Positions 1-12,235 of a DNA stretch of 64,000 bases are shown here, in pieces; the stretch's first letter is position 1, and each line of letters begins with the position of its first letter. Below the pieces are notes generated by a model. That model was not told the DNA's origin. It saw only the letters and a list, made by a program, of their open reading frames with translations, and made no database searches. The DNA comes from Triops longicaudatus (Eukaryota > Arthropoda > Branchiopoda > Notostraca > Triopsidae). The position numbers were made by a program, and so were the translations under genes. Location: positions 62,001 through 126,000 of the forward strand of contig JAGQDJ010000110.1 of assembly GCA_022885665.1 (NCBI GenBank). The letters are read 5' to 3'.

Positions 1-705
1 AGTTAACTTTTACCCGCTGTAGTGTGTAACGCCTCCCCATCGTGGAGGGATTTAAGGGGAGGACGAGGACCGAGAAGGGGTTTGCGGGAGGACGAATGGG
101 GGGGGGAGCGTCGGTGGGAACGCCCGACAAGAGGATGTCATCGTACATATGCTTATATGCATACACAGAGGGACACAATAGTGTTAGCCACGACACCAAA
201 GATCCTCGTGTTTGCTTGCAAACGTTAGAAGGAACCAGTCTCGTGTGCGAAATAGGTAATAGTCAGCTTTTTCTACATTATAGTCCATAGGACACACAAA
301 AGCCCAAGAGCAAGCTTTGAGACCAGTGGGATGGGTGTATCATCGCATATTACGCTGCACGACATGATTAACCACGCCTCCTTCCGAGCAAATACTTTTC
401 TGGCGCGAGGTACAGTGCGGAACGGGTCGACCAGCGTTTTTTCTGAAGATGATAAAAGAAACGAATAAAAAATAAAAAATTTCTTAGCGCGCAATAAAAG
501 CCCCACTAAAGAGCAACAATGACGTTAGTCCGGAGCAGTGAGGCGTTCATATGGGATACAAACGGCAACAGAGGAAAGCCAATGGGTTTTGTATGCAGAT
601 GTAACACTTCCGGAGCATCTTTTCGACGTCGGCGGCGCCGGTGGCGCGAGTTGTTACGGAAGAGGAAATGCTCAGGACAAATGACATCAAGCTGCTTGGC
701 TCTTA

Positions 706-766
706 ACTCCCTTTGCTCTCTCATCTCTCTCCGTCTCTTTCTCTCTCTGTCTTTCTGTCTGTCTGG
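706..766. repeat. CT-rich low-complexity tract
   Basis: About 60 bases almost entirely of C and T with TCTC and CTGT motifs. It breaks any reading frame into Leu/Ser-rich nonsense and looks like simple sequence. Confidence 0.75.
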
Positions 767-1951
767 TATTTTCAAAGTTCTTTTTTTTAAAAAAAATGGG
801 AATATTTTCTGATTTTTTTTCACTGAAGCTATACCAAAAACAGGCGCCAACTGTGCAAATAAATTCCTTTATCTATAGAATCTGTTGACACTAGCTAACT
901 GATCGCTAACCTTTTCTTGGCTCTCTGCAAGCCCTTCTTTCCTGCAAAATAAAAGACAGCAACAATAGGAGCGTCCCATTCGCCACCAAAAGCACAAGCA
1001 AAACAGCAGTACTAACTCTAATATGTAAAAAATGTGAAAGGCCGCCACGCTCTATTGACCTGGAGATACCCATGAGCAACAACATGGGGCAAGAGGGGGT
1101 GGGGGTGCCATTGAGCGTTGCGATCTGAAGAAGAACCGAGCGTTACAAAAGTTACCCCTAAGAGGGTCACTTAACACATTAAGTTACCATTCAGCATCCT
1201 TTTAGCTTACACAGAAGCTTCATGGCGTTATAGTTACCGTCATGTATATTGATGTATATAGATCTAAGGGATCCCATAACACAGAAAGAAGGTTAGTACT
1301 GTATATTGAGGCTAGAGCGGAAAAAGCTCCCGCTGCTTTGACACTTGACATCTGCCCCATATGCTCAGCCATTATTGTAATCGGCCATGAATTAAATCTG
1401 GGAAGATCCAAACCCTCTTTTGCCTCTTCAAGCAAACACAGACCGGGATAAAATCTATGTATATCCTCCACCACTTTTTGAATCTCGACATGCTTAAACT
1501 CAGCGTAAACAAATCTAGTAAGAATAGGAATTCTAGAGCCGTTATTGGAGGCTATTTATGCCGTGCCAACTTAGACATGACTTCCCGTTGGCCCGTTCTA
1601 ACATTCCAAATTTACTTTTTTTATATATAGAAAAGACATTACTAGGAACAGAAAAAAGTACTATTTTATCCGAATTCCTTTGAGAGCAACCCAGGTGCTG
1701 GAACAATAGCGCGATGCAGGTGCAAAAGTTGAGAGAAAACTCGAACAAATGACCCAGGCTGGGTCAGACTCGCTCTCCCACGGTTTACTTCCGATTAATC
1801 GCTTTTTTTGCCTTTTTCTTACTGAAATAAAAGACCAACCCTACTGGTACGCAAGCTTTGAAACACGGGATTATAACGTAGGCATAGGACTGCATTTCCA
1901 GAGTACAGTATAGTAACCGACTAGAACGTATCAATAACCGATGGCCAAACT

Positions 1952-1989
1952 AAAAAAAAAAAATAATAAAAAAAAAAAAAAAAAAAAAA
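1952..1989. repeat. Interrupted poly(A) tract
   Basis: A run of 12 A, a TAAT interruption, then 22 A. It could be simple sequence or the tail of an old retroposed copy; no recognisable retroelement body precedes it. Confidence 0.8.
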
Positions 1990-4900
1990 TAACTCCATAA
2001 ACACAATCTAACAAATTACGCAGTTACAGAGCTTTACATAGAAAAGAGTGAATACGCTAGTGCCTTAATGCAAATACTTAAGACACGAAACGCTGTATTT
2101 TCCCGAAATAAAGAACAATCGATGTGCCAAAGTCTAATGTACCACGAAGTGTTCATTTTTCTATTGTGAAACGTAAGGTCACTTAACACTGAACGGTTCA
2201 CATATCTTCCGCTGTGTAGACTGATTTATGTATGGCAACTTGATTTAATAGGTTATTTAGTAACGCCACAAGTCGAAAACTGCTCGGAAAAATTACGTCA
2301 AATGTAGTGAACATTTGTTGTATTTCCCATTTTACTGAGCCGAAAAAGTTCAGCAGTTTAACTCAAAACGAAAACATTTTTTCATAAAAACCACTGGACA
2401 ACACCCTCGCCTATGGAGTGCCATCGTTGCAGTTAAAAGTCAGCTACAGTACCGTGGTTAAGTTTGGAAGAAATATCCTAAAGAATAAGAAAAGGTCCTG
2501 TATCCGCTTGAGCAGCTTTTGTATCCGATGCCATTCGCTCTATGGAAATAAGCACGGCAGGAAGATGTTGTGTATTTGTGTACATATGCATCTTCCTTAT
2601 GCACCTCTAACTCCATGCACGCAAGGCTGCCGTTATATTCCGTTCTTATCAGCTGAATGGCACCGCCACTGCATGCACTTGCTAATCGGCTTTGCTTTTA
2701 TTCAATATTCCATGCAAGATGCTTCTACTTTCCTAAACTTAAGACTACGTCAGCCGAAAACGTTACCGAGTCAGGGAACCATCCCAAAGCTGCTTGCCAA
2801 GCTTACGTATCTCCGAGACACTGTTACATTTCTGTAAATTATTTTTCCCTCGTTAGGAAAAATGACACTAGAAAACCCGCTTTTAGAACGATTCCACGAT
2901 GAAATGCTAATTTTCATACCAGCCTCTCTTCTTGACTTGCCATATTTTTAAGGCTACAGTTCTATTGTCTCATTCCCAAAACCAACTTCGTTGTCCAGAG
3001 GATATTCTTTTTGCTTAGAAGATGACACTATTTTTTTCCCCTTTGGGTTTTGAAAAAAGTAAATAAATAACGGAATACAAAGGCGACAAAAGTAAGAATG
3101 AAGACAAGGAGCCTTTCTCGGCATAAGCATGGTTTGAAAGCCATGGGTCGAAGGAGAAAATCCTATACAAGTGTCACTTATTATTCTTCTCGTCGTGTAT
3201 TGCGATGGGAAAAATCCGGGAAGTCCACGTCGAAATTCAAACTTCAAGTCACCAACGCAAAAAGTTATTTGTATGATGGAACATTCCTTTAACCTCGGCG
3301 CGCAACAGAAGACAGCCAGCTCAACTTGGCAGTAATACACCGACTCGCTCTGTCTCTCGACACTACGAGAGCCTTTGCCTCGTTTCAAAAGCCACGTTTT
3401 CAAAAGATGCTGTGCTATATAGTCGAAATATTTATCTTTCAGAAATCTGCCAGGCACCGCAACCGTGCGGGACCCTTTTCAAGTCAGAACAATGCTTCGT
3501 TATATCCATAGCACGCCTTCGTCCCTTCGAGCTGCACTGGCAACTATCGCGAGAAGTTATGCCACATATAATCCAGGCAAAATATTGAATTCAAGCTAGG
3601 AGAACATCAAAACTCAGCACGTGCACCCATCTTGTGATGAGGTGAAACCCAATTCCCTATGTCAATATTAATAATTGGGCATAGTTTCCGGGGACCGACG
3701 TCCTCCCAAAACCCCGAACTCTGTATTAGGAATTGAAATTATTTCTAAAAAAGGAAAGTAGGCAACATGAGACAATAACAAAAATAACAGCTGACAAAAT
3801 GACTCTCCTCTTAAAGCTCTGGGGCTTACAAAATTATCTCAATAACAATGAACAACAATGAGATTCAGCTGAAAAGTCACTTTATTTTCTTTTTGTTCCT
3901 CTAGCAACTTGACTCATAAGGAAATTCCCCGGCTGGAGAAAAAGAAATTCAAATAAGTCAATTGCACTCCATTGTAAAGGTTCTGGTGGTCAGCAACAGC
4001 AAACAGCCCAGGCCATGACTTAGCAAAGTTCTCTATACAAATTTTAATCCTTTGTGACTCCTGACAGTGCTTCTTGACTTGTTGAATTGCTGAAAAGGCC
4101 AGTTGTGCATCAGTTGCTGTTGCATAGAACTCAACGCGGTCATCAGAAAAAGATGATAAAAAGTTTTTTTAAAAAAAGGTGAATAATTCGCTTTTTCCTG
4201 CTTCCTAACGTTCAATAATAAGGTACTGCATCACACACTGTTCTTGCGAGCCATAAGCTCCGAAATAATATCGCAAAGATAATAATAACCCAGTTAACAA
4301 TTCACAGTCTAACGCCAAATACTTTCTAACACAGTATGCTAACATCCCGTTCAAACCCTGGAGGAAGAATAAAAAAAGCCATCGACTACGTGACCTTTTT
4401 TGACACGAACGAGCACTATTGTTACATTCTAAGCCAAGTTTCTTTGTTCTGCTTGACAGCTATTGAGCAGTTTGAATAAATATCACCACTCTACCAGTGT
4501 TTTCCTGACTCCAATCTTTGTCATGCTCACTTCCCATGACATTAAGAGGAAACTTAATGACAGGTTTTTACCGACGCTCACCACATACATACTGCTTTCA
4601 ATATCTCACGTCATTGCGAATGCATTTACTGCCAACCTGCGTCACATTATTTGTCCAGCATCCAAACAGGAATCAACATAGTTTTTATGCCGTTAGTACT
4701 AAGGTAAAAGAAGGGTATCATATTTGTCGTCAACGTTTCAATTTACATAGCAAAGGGAAAGGGGAACAAGAGTAACAATTAATGCCGTTTACAAGGTTGA
4801 ATTGGTTTACATCTCCCAGGTTTGCATTAATGGCTGTGCACCGATGCATCAATTCAAAAATTTCCATTCCTTCTTCAATCCCGAAACCTTCCATCGCCAC

Positions 4901-5187
4901 CACGCCTCTCGGTTACCTAGTCTTTTTAAATCCAGTGGCGACTATTGTGGCATTGTTCCCAGGGTGGTTGTGCCTATTGTTCTGGAAAACAAAAAAGATT
5001 TGCCACAATTTCTTTTTTATTCAGCATTGTAGCGTATAAAGACAAAGTCTTTGCAGCTAAAAAGGCAAGCCAGGAAGCGTTGTGGAAATGGCATTGCATT
5101 GCTTTTTGGTGTTGTAAGGCTGCTCCCCATTTCATTCTCAGTTGGCAACCATTGTCACGGCTTTAATAGAACTGCCGTCCAAAACTT

Positions 5188-5281
5188 GTCCTCTCTCTCC
5201 CTCCTACTCACTCTTTTGAATCACATGAGAGAGAGAGTGTGTGAGTAAGAGAAAGAGAGAAGGAGAGAGTCCGCGAGAGAA
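5188..5281. repeat. Facing CT-rich and GA-rich tracts
   Basis: A CT-rich run at about 5188-5217 is followed after a short spacer by a GA-rich run at about 5227-5281. The two runs are partly complementary, so the single strand could fold back. No gene start is supported on either side. Confidence 0.6.
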
Positions 5282-8200
5282 GCCGCGAGTCTACAGCAGC
5301 ACAACAATAGACGGCCTTCGCTGCTGGACTCGGGCTACGTAAGGGAAGTATAGGGTGGTGACAATCTTCTCTTACCCCCTACCAAAAACCTATTCAGAGG
5401 CTTAACAATGCTTATAATACAGACCATGGACAAGCCGTAATTGAACGTCCACACACACATACACACCGTGCTATTGCCACTCATTCAAAAATACCCTCCT
5501 CAGAAAGTCCTTCTCGCCAACACACTCGACACGGCAACTCTTTCCATAGCGGAACACACGCTGCGGCTGTGGCTTAACACCTAACCAGTCCCATTGTGAA
5601 GCTTGACTAGCGAACCTATTATTACGTCGTATTATTGCCTCAGTCCCTTTCTCATCATTCCTTTAATATTAATCTAGCTTCATGTTCGAACAGCTTATTG
5701 ATAGCTGGAATTAGCTTTGGCTAAAGCGTCAGTTAGGCTTGGGCTTTACACGTATAAACGATCCGAGACTACTACATGCACAGCAAACCTGTGAATAAGC
5801 TTCATTACCCCTTTGCCTTCATTCCCAACGGCCCTTTGAAATGTCATTGCAACATATAGACTTCTAAAACTGCTCAACGAAGATATGATAGCAAAAAGTT
5901 TATACTTACCTGGCTCTGTAAGAGCACGGGTTCTTGGTACAGTTTCATCGTGTTATGGTTCGGGAATGTAACTGCACGACAATATTCAGATGAGGAACAC
6001 TTTTGCACGCTCCTTAATCGGCTCCTTAGGATGCTTTTTGCATACTTTGACGCTTGCCATCTGTACTATAAAAATACACAATGAATCCAACTTGTTTATC
6101 AAGCTTAGCATAGATGCTACAATGTCAGATATTAGCTAACCTTTTTTACCCCTGAGCTTTACTGCTGACGGCGCTATTTTCACACAGTTTCAGGATGCGT
6201 TGTGTGCATGACTATTCCCCTAAATAAATAAATGCTTCGAGAGACTCGCACGCCATCTGTAAGTTATTACACTAACTTTGCCAAGGAGCAACTACAAGGG
6301 GGACGAAAATTGGTTCGATTCAGTCTTTTATAGGCTCTTTTCAGTCGTCACTTGCTTAAATTGGCTTCATTGTTCGTCTACTATAATAGATGAATCCCCA
6401 ATCGCTTAATACACTAGGCACAAATAAAAGGCGTTACAGACCTATCGAACCAACTCGCTTAAATCAATAGTTTGTGTGAAGTCCAGTTTGAACTCGAAAA
6501 TAACTACTGACACATTTTCGCTCGTATCTTCTACCCGTAAAACTCGGAAATAGCGTAAACTTTTGCCAGGGGCTGTGCTATTTACCTGATTTATTTAAAT
6601 CAGTCTTTTATATTTACTTATAATTTAACGACTGGCGGAACATCTAAATTCTTTTAAACATCGTGTTCACAAAGCAATATACAATTACGCGGATGTTTCA
6701 TACTGCGAATACCACAGTATAAAGGGTTACACAGTAGGATAACTGAGCCATCTCTCAATATTAAAGTTTTCTGCTTACTTTCTCGGTCTCAAGAAGATAT
6801 GGGAGTACTCGCGAAGTTACGAGGGCATGGATTCACAAACTTCCGCATCGTACCCAGGGTAGGCATTCCTAATCTACGGAAGAAAAAGTTAATAAAGGGA
6901 ACAACAATATTCCAAAAACGGCGGACTGGAGACCTTTCTCTTCCTACCTTTCCCCTGCTTTAACGTTGAACAAATTAACGTTGAATGAACTTCCTCCACA
7001 ATCCGCTTTGAGGGTTTTTAGGATTCGTCACAAACGCCCCCTATTACAATTTTAACCCGCGTATGTGAAGCTCGGGCCCAGAAAGGCAACCTTCAGAAGA
7101 GCGGCGTGTTCAAAAATAAGAAATTGCGTATATATTTTTTTCTGTGGACCATGTTTCTCTCACACTTTTGACCCTTCCAGTAAACAAAAAATAGTCAAAC
7201 TATGCTTAATTGATATAGAAATTATTATGTAAGAATTTTACCTTTCTTTGAGGCAAAACTTTCCATGCCTTTTGTCGAGCAGTGCAGCTTTCTGGAGTCA
7301 AAGTTTATGGGAATCAGAAAGCTGCAACAAAGATTAATAAAATACTCAGTTTTCAATGAGGATTTCATATTTATTTTTCGGTCTTTAGAAGCAAGGCATA
7401 CGCTTAAGCTTAATTGTTGAAGTGCGTTTCTGCATTGTGGACTTGCTAGCGTAGGGTAATCTTGGATTAATTATATTTCAAAATGTTTATTACCGAACCG
7501 TAGTAATAAAACTGCGGTTCCCAGAAATAAGCGTAACACAACCAGACACAGAATTTCCAAAAGCAGCCCTAAGAAGTGCAAAAAAAATTCCTCTTAACCG
7601 CCTCAGGCTCAAATATCGCAGCAAATAATGTACGCGACACAATAAACGAAAAATCACTTTACTTTTACCCGTAACGATATTTTTTTATTTACCGCATTCG
7701 ACCCCAGACATTTCATAATGTTTATCCATAGTTGCTGCTTTTTCTTTATGAAAGTAAAGAAATGTTGACCGCATTAAAAGCCAGCGAAAAATATGCACCG
7801 TGTTCAAGAAAACGACAAATTGTACAAGTTGCCATTTTATTCAGTACATCTTAACCAGAGAGACTTCCTTAAAATTACCCTTGAAAAACGCTGTTCAGAG
7901 CACCCCTCATGGTCGATAACCCCCCGAGTTTTCCGCCAAAATGCTTGAACCAGTGTTGCCCTGGCATTTGTATACGTATTTTTATTGGTCCTGGTGTACG
8001 AGGTATCTGTAAGATATTTCAAAACAATTCGCGGACGTTTATAACGTTCGTCTTTGTTGCAAGCATAGTGCATGCCTGCTCCAGAAGGAGAACCATTTAC
8101 ATTCAAAAATTCATCCAAATTTGGTTTGCTTCGTTGAAACAACGAAATGATTAACAAGGGGGCTAACTGCGTCTAATTTTACTTGGCGTCGGGTGTCGTT

Positions 8201-9256
8201 TTACTCACGATCTTCCTATCGTCCTTCTTACGCCATTAAGGAGCGGCTAATGCAAAAATACAATTTGTAAATATTTATTAATTAGTTTTTAAACCACTCG
8301 TACACAGACCAAATATAAAATCTAAAAAATATTCGAAGAGGAATTAATACATTCTAAAATGAACTTAATTTTCTTTGTAGTTGTAAAAATTCAAACTCTG
8401 GAAATAAAAATAAATTAATGCCATGTAGGAGAGCATAACAAAATGCGTCAAAGGGAAATTATACGCTGTATAAATGAAAAAATGCAATAAATAAATCTAC
8501 AATTGAAATTTTGTTTTTACGCTTTGTTTATACATTAAATTTTAAAACGTTATTTTCATTTGTTAGATATTATCTCTTTAAAGGCGAAGTACGTTGGCGT
8601 GTGATGTGACTCCTGAAAGTAGACCATATTACAGACGCAACGCGCAAATGGCGTCTGTACTAGAATGTGTGGGCACAAATGCAATTAAGTACGTATTGCT
8701 AACTCCAAGAAAAAGAGCAAATATCCCTTCTCAGTATCCACGAAAGGACAAGGAGGGTTTAACACTCCCTAAATGTTATTTCATAATAATGAGTATAGGC
8801 GACTACCAAGTGTCCAAAAAACCTGCAAATGAAAAGTACACCCAGAAACTACAAAAACGTACTCCGAACTAAAATTCTGGGTACAGTCCTGGAATACTGT
8901 ACGATCGTAGAGGATCGTAGCTAGAGGGATAGGGATAATCCTGACCCCAATTTTTTTTATAGTAAACATGTGCGAAAACCAAATATCCAAAAAGATTCCT
9001 TATTGACCCTCCCATCTCGAACCGAAATCCTGGCTATAGTTCTGCAACAAATATGAAATACCATAAAGTTCTTTCTCGCCACTGAGTTGTAGTTCTCGTG
9101 AAAACTCCTAAGAACGAACTCTTTACAATATATTTTCCCTCGCAAATAAGCAAATAACCCACATTTTTATACTATGGTCCCTTAAGCCTTTGCGTTATAT
9201 TTAAAAATCTAATTTTTCAAACTTATCACGCCTGATCATAGTACATTACATAAGTA

Positions 9257-9429
9257 CAGTGCACCCAACTTATTTAAATAGGCACTGGAGCGGACGGAGT
9301 TCAAATCGGTGGAGTATTCAACAATACTGAGTTGAATTAAATTAAATGTGCTTAAACGGGACCTTCAACTTTTCGTTCAATTGTACGCAGTATTTAAACA
9401 ACCGCTATTTAATTAAGTGGAGACCACTG
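9257..9429. mobile_element. Short TA-flanked inverted-repeat element (MITE), copy 1
   Basis: The 173-bp unit starts CAGTGCACCC and ends in ACTG, with imperfect terminal inverted repeats (left end and reverse-complemented right end both read CAGTG...ACTTA.TTAAATAG). TA dinucleotides flank it at 9255-9256 and 9430-9431. CAGT ends with a TA target are typical of the Tc1/mariner-pogo (Tigger-like) group. The internal sequence matches the copy at 39724-39890 in the same orientation. It has no coding capacity, so it is non-autonomous. I do not know a family name. Confidence 0.7.
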
Positions 9430-10192
9430 TAATGTATTTCGTTACTTGACGTATGTCCCATTTAAAGTAATTTTTTTCAGCTCGTTAAGCCGACTTCTTT
9501 TCACGTAGAGCTCACATGAAGTCAAACACATATCAACACTTTAAAAGCCAGAATAGTACCTGCCTCTTGAACTAGTAGGATTGGGCACTTGCCTTGATTT
9601 CAGGTGCATGGCTCAGGTAATCTCCAAGGTCCTAGGCGGTGCTTGCCTAGCCCTGAACAAAGGGATTGGATCTAGCTTTTGTTCCTATATGCGCTCGGGA
9701 GCCTTTCCCGTTCACGAAGCCTCTAAGAATTTCCATATCTTGGCCGGATCGAAGTGGCTTCCTTGTCTCGCTCGTTCTCATTGCATAGAAGAAGAGTTTC
9801 CTTTTCCCTTACGGGGGCTGTTGTTACAGCTCAAAGCGCTTTCAGGGAGGGATTTCCCACACCGCAATAAACACGACATGAGCTGAGGCGACGATTCACG
9901 TTCTGCGGGCTTCATCTGCGCCTTCGCGCAGGACAGAAAATTGTCGGTTGCGGCAGTGCTAAGAGCGCATCGCACTCCCTGCGAGGCCCATATGCGTGTC
10001 TTAATGTGTACTAGTGTGGTGCTTGTCTCAGTAGGGTACCCATGTGCATGAAAAGAACTTGAGCGACGGTAGCAAACAATCGGTGGCCTATTACAGTCAA
10101 AACTTCCCATCGAAAGTTTACTTCCCAAATTTTGTACATTTCCCTTGCCTTTAAAGTTACCCTCGCGCACAATCAGCTTCAAAAAACTGAAC
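9430..10192. promoter_or_regulatory. Upstream region of the SoxB2 gene
   Basis: This 760-bp stretch lies between the inverted-repeat element and the Sox start codon and probably contains its promoter and 5' leader. Base composition becomes less AT-rich from about 9590. No TATA box is obvious close to the start codon. Confidence 0.35.
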
Positions 10193-11398
10193 ATGGCTAG
10201 TTCCAGTCCGAATAGTGATCACATTAAACGACCCATGAACGCATTCATGGTTTGGTCTCGTGGACAACGGCGAAAAATGGCTCTAGATAATCCCAAAATG
10301 CACAACTCGGAGATTTCCAAGCGACTGGGAGCTGAATGGAAACTTTTGGGTGAAGGTGAAAAACGGCCTTTTATCGACGAAGCTAAGCGTTTAAGGTACG
10401 AAAACTTTTCCTTATGTTTTATCCACTTCCCTTTTAGACGGGTTTATCTTCCGTTCACAAGAAAAGTCACGATGAAAAGTCTGATTTTTTTTGCACTTTT
10501 TTTTCCTTTGGATCATAGGGCCTTGCATATGAAAGAACACCCGGACTACAAATATCGCCCTAGACGTAAACCCAAGCCGATCACCAAGAAAGAATCGCGG
10601 TACAATTTCGCATCAATCAACCATGCAAACCATTTAGAACAAATACCAACTAGTGGCTTTGGTGCCAATCACTTGAACCACCCTCCTGCCACCCACTCTC
10701 CTACTTCAGCCTCAGTTTCCAGATATTTGTCTCCAGCAACTTCAGCTTTCTTACGCGAAGCTAAAGCTCGCGAATTTCAGTTTTCTCGGGCATTATTTTC
10801 CTCTCAATTTCCTTGCTTCTTGAATTCGAATCCCTGGTTTTCTGACTCAGCCTCAGCCGTGGGCACAAGCATAGTCCACCACCCTTTTCCTGTCCCAGCG
10901 TTGTACAGCAACGTACCCACTTCACCTACAACAGAAGTGCAATTAAGTCCGACAGCAGGTTCCGAATCAGACAACGGGGAAAATCTTCGGAATACCCCCA
11001 TCCCTCAGAATAAACTGCCGCAGCTTGAAGAAGCGGAAAGAGGAGAAGAAGAGGAAGACTCGCCAAAGGACAAGAAAGCCTTTTCGGTACCTAACGCAAG
11101 AATCCCTGCGACAGAATCGGACCCGATGATTTCAGATATCCTAAAAGTGAGTAAAACAGAACTAAGGCCCCCTTTTCGAACAGACTTCAACTATAATCCA
11201 TTGCTTAATCCAGCCTCGTTGTTACCGACGAATTTTATTCCGTTTCCTTACCCATATGCCCCGTACTATTGTCCCCCAGCCCCGGCGAATGCTACTCCCG
11301 CAACCGGTCCTGTTCGGCTCGCATGCTACCCTTACCACGAAACGCCAAATTCCATGTTTATTCCTAAACCGGACGACCAGCTCAGTCTACCATTATGA
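10193..11398 (+). CDS. SoxB2-class HMG-box transcription factor (SOX14/SOX21/Dichaete group)
   Basis: Two exons, 10193-10395 and 10519-11398, join in phase (AG|G) to 360 codons. The HMG box (about residues 7-85) opens DHIKRPMNAFMVWSRGQRRK and ends HPDYKYRPRRKPK, nearly identical to SOX14/SOX21. This is a nuclear, minor-groove-binding regulator that in animals acts in neural and ectodermal development. The rest is Ser/Pro/Asn-rich with an acidic Glu-run near residues 235-260 and no further domain I recognise. The start codon is chosen because the HMG box follows after eight residues, as in family members. The intron (10396-10518) is 123 bp, a multiple of three without a stop, so unspliced RNA would insert 41 residues into the HMG box. 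Assignment among Dichaete, Sox21a and Sox21b is not possible by eye. Confidence 0.92.
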   Translation: MASSSPNSDHIKRPMNAFMVWSRGQRRKMALDNPKMHNSEISKRLGAEWKLLGEGEKRPFIDEAKRLRYENFSLCFIHFPFRRVYLPFTRKVTMKSLIFFALFFPLDHRALHMKEHPDYKYRPRRKPKPITKKESRYNFASINHANHLEQIPTSGFGANHLNHPPATHSPTSASVSRYLSPATSAFLREAKAREFQFSRALFSSQFPCFLNSNPWFSDSASAVGTSIVHHPFPVPALYSNVPTSPTTEVQLSPTAGSESDNGENLRNTPIPQNKLPQLEEAERGEEEEDSPKDKKAFSVPNARIPATESDPMISDILKVSKTELRPPFRTDFNYNPLLNPASLLPTNFIPFPYPYAPYYCPPAPANATPATGPVRLACYPYHETPNSMFIPKPDDQLSLPL

Positions 11399-12214
11399 GT
11401 CAAGACGAAAGTGAAAAAAAATATCGGAACCCTGAATCTAAATCTCAATCCACAAACCCCTGATCCGAAAAGGAAGATGTCGCATGGAAACTAACTCGCG
11501 AAAAATAACATAACAGTTTTAAAAGTGACTGACACAATGCGACGTGCTCTGCCTGCCTCAAAAAAGGCGTGAGTATCTTGACAGTTGTGTTCAGGAAAGA
11601 AAGACAGAAAAGAGATGAGAAAAGAATGTAGACTGACATATCGCTTCTATTCCATCGCTTGTCGTTGTCAAAGCGTCTAAGTTACAAAACTGAAAGCGAA
11701 TCTGATCTAGAAAATGAGAAGCCTGCAAGTTTTGAAGCTATATGGGACAAAAAGTCTCGAAAATCTGGGCGTTGTGTAATATTAATTTAATTAAAATTCA
11801 ACTCTATAGAAAGTGATCGCCCCATAGTGATTTTGCTGGTGGGTGATCTCAGCAGGTTTACGGAATGACAAGTGGCAACTCCAAGTTTCTAAAGCTCGTC
11901 CACATATACACAGAGCATGACAAAATGACATGGCATGTATGCAGGAATGTGCAAATGAACTTGGACGCCAGGTGAGAAGTGAGAAAAGACAGTCGACCTA
12001 ATGTCACTTGCTCATTCGTCTTCTTCGCGACCACAGTGACGAAGCTTTTGTAGTTCCAAGATTTTTCAACATTCTCTCTCCCATATTCGCATCCTCCCCT
12101 CAACTTTGGGTTAATTAGAGTCAACACGGCCTCATCTATTTAATGACGTGTCATTATCGAAGTTGTGAATATTGCAATTGTAAACAACAAACACTGATAT
12201 ATCGGCATGAAAGC

Positions 12215-12220
12215 AATAAA
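12215..12220 (+). terminator. Candidate polyadenylation signal of the SoxB2 gene
   Basis: This is a canonical AATAAA about 820 bp after the Sox stop codon, in AT-rich DNA with no competing gene. It implies a long 3' UTR. AATAAA is frequent in such DNA, so it is tentative. Confidence 0.35.
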
Positions 12221-12235
12221 CGTGTGGATTTGAAT

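Larger units (their letters stand above)
1..9256. other. Gene-poor region, no supportable coding gene
   Basis: I find no exon here with family resemblance or convincing splice signals. The longest open frames (2418-2837 on plus, 2954-3457 on minus, 7837-8157 on minus) have no domain-like pattern, no signal peptide and no matching neighbouring exon. The stretch holds A-rich, CT-rich and GA-rich low-complexity tracts listed separately. It could contain distal regulatory DNA for the SoxB2 gene, but that is only inference from position. Confidence 0.6.

Noticed and set aside
2418..2837. Open frame of 139 codons on the plus strand
   Set aside because: No resemblance to any family and no neighbouring exon in phase.
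2954..3457. Open frame of 167 codons on the minus strand
   Set aside because: No domain, no splice partners, odd composition rich in Cys, Phe and Lys; length is possible by chance in this much sequence.
6300..6330. tRNA B-box-like GGTTCGATTC at about 6311
   Set aside because: No matching A box or cloverleaf-forming flanks.
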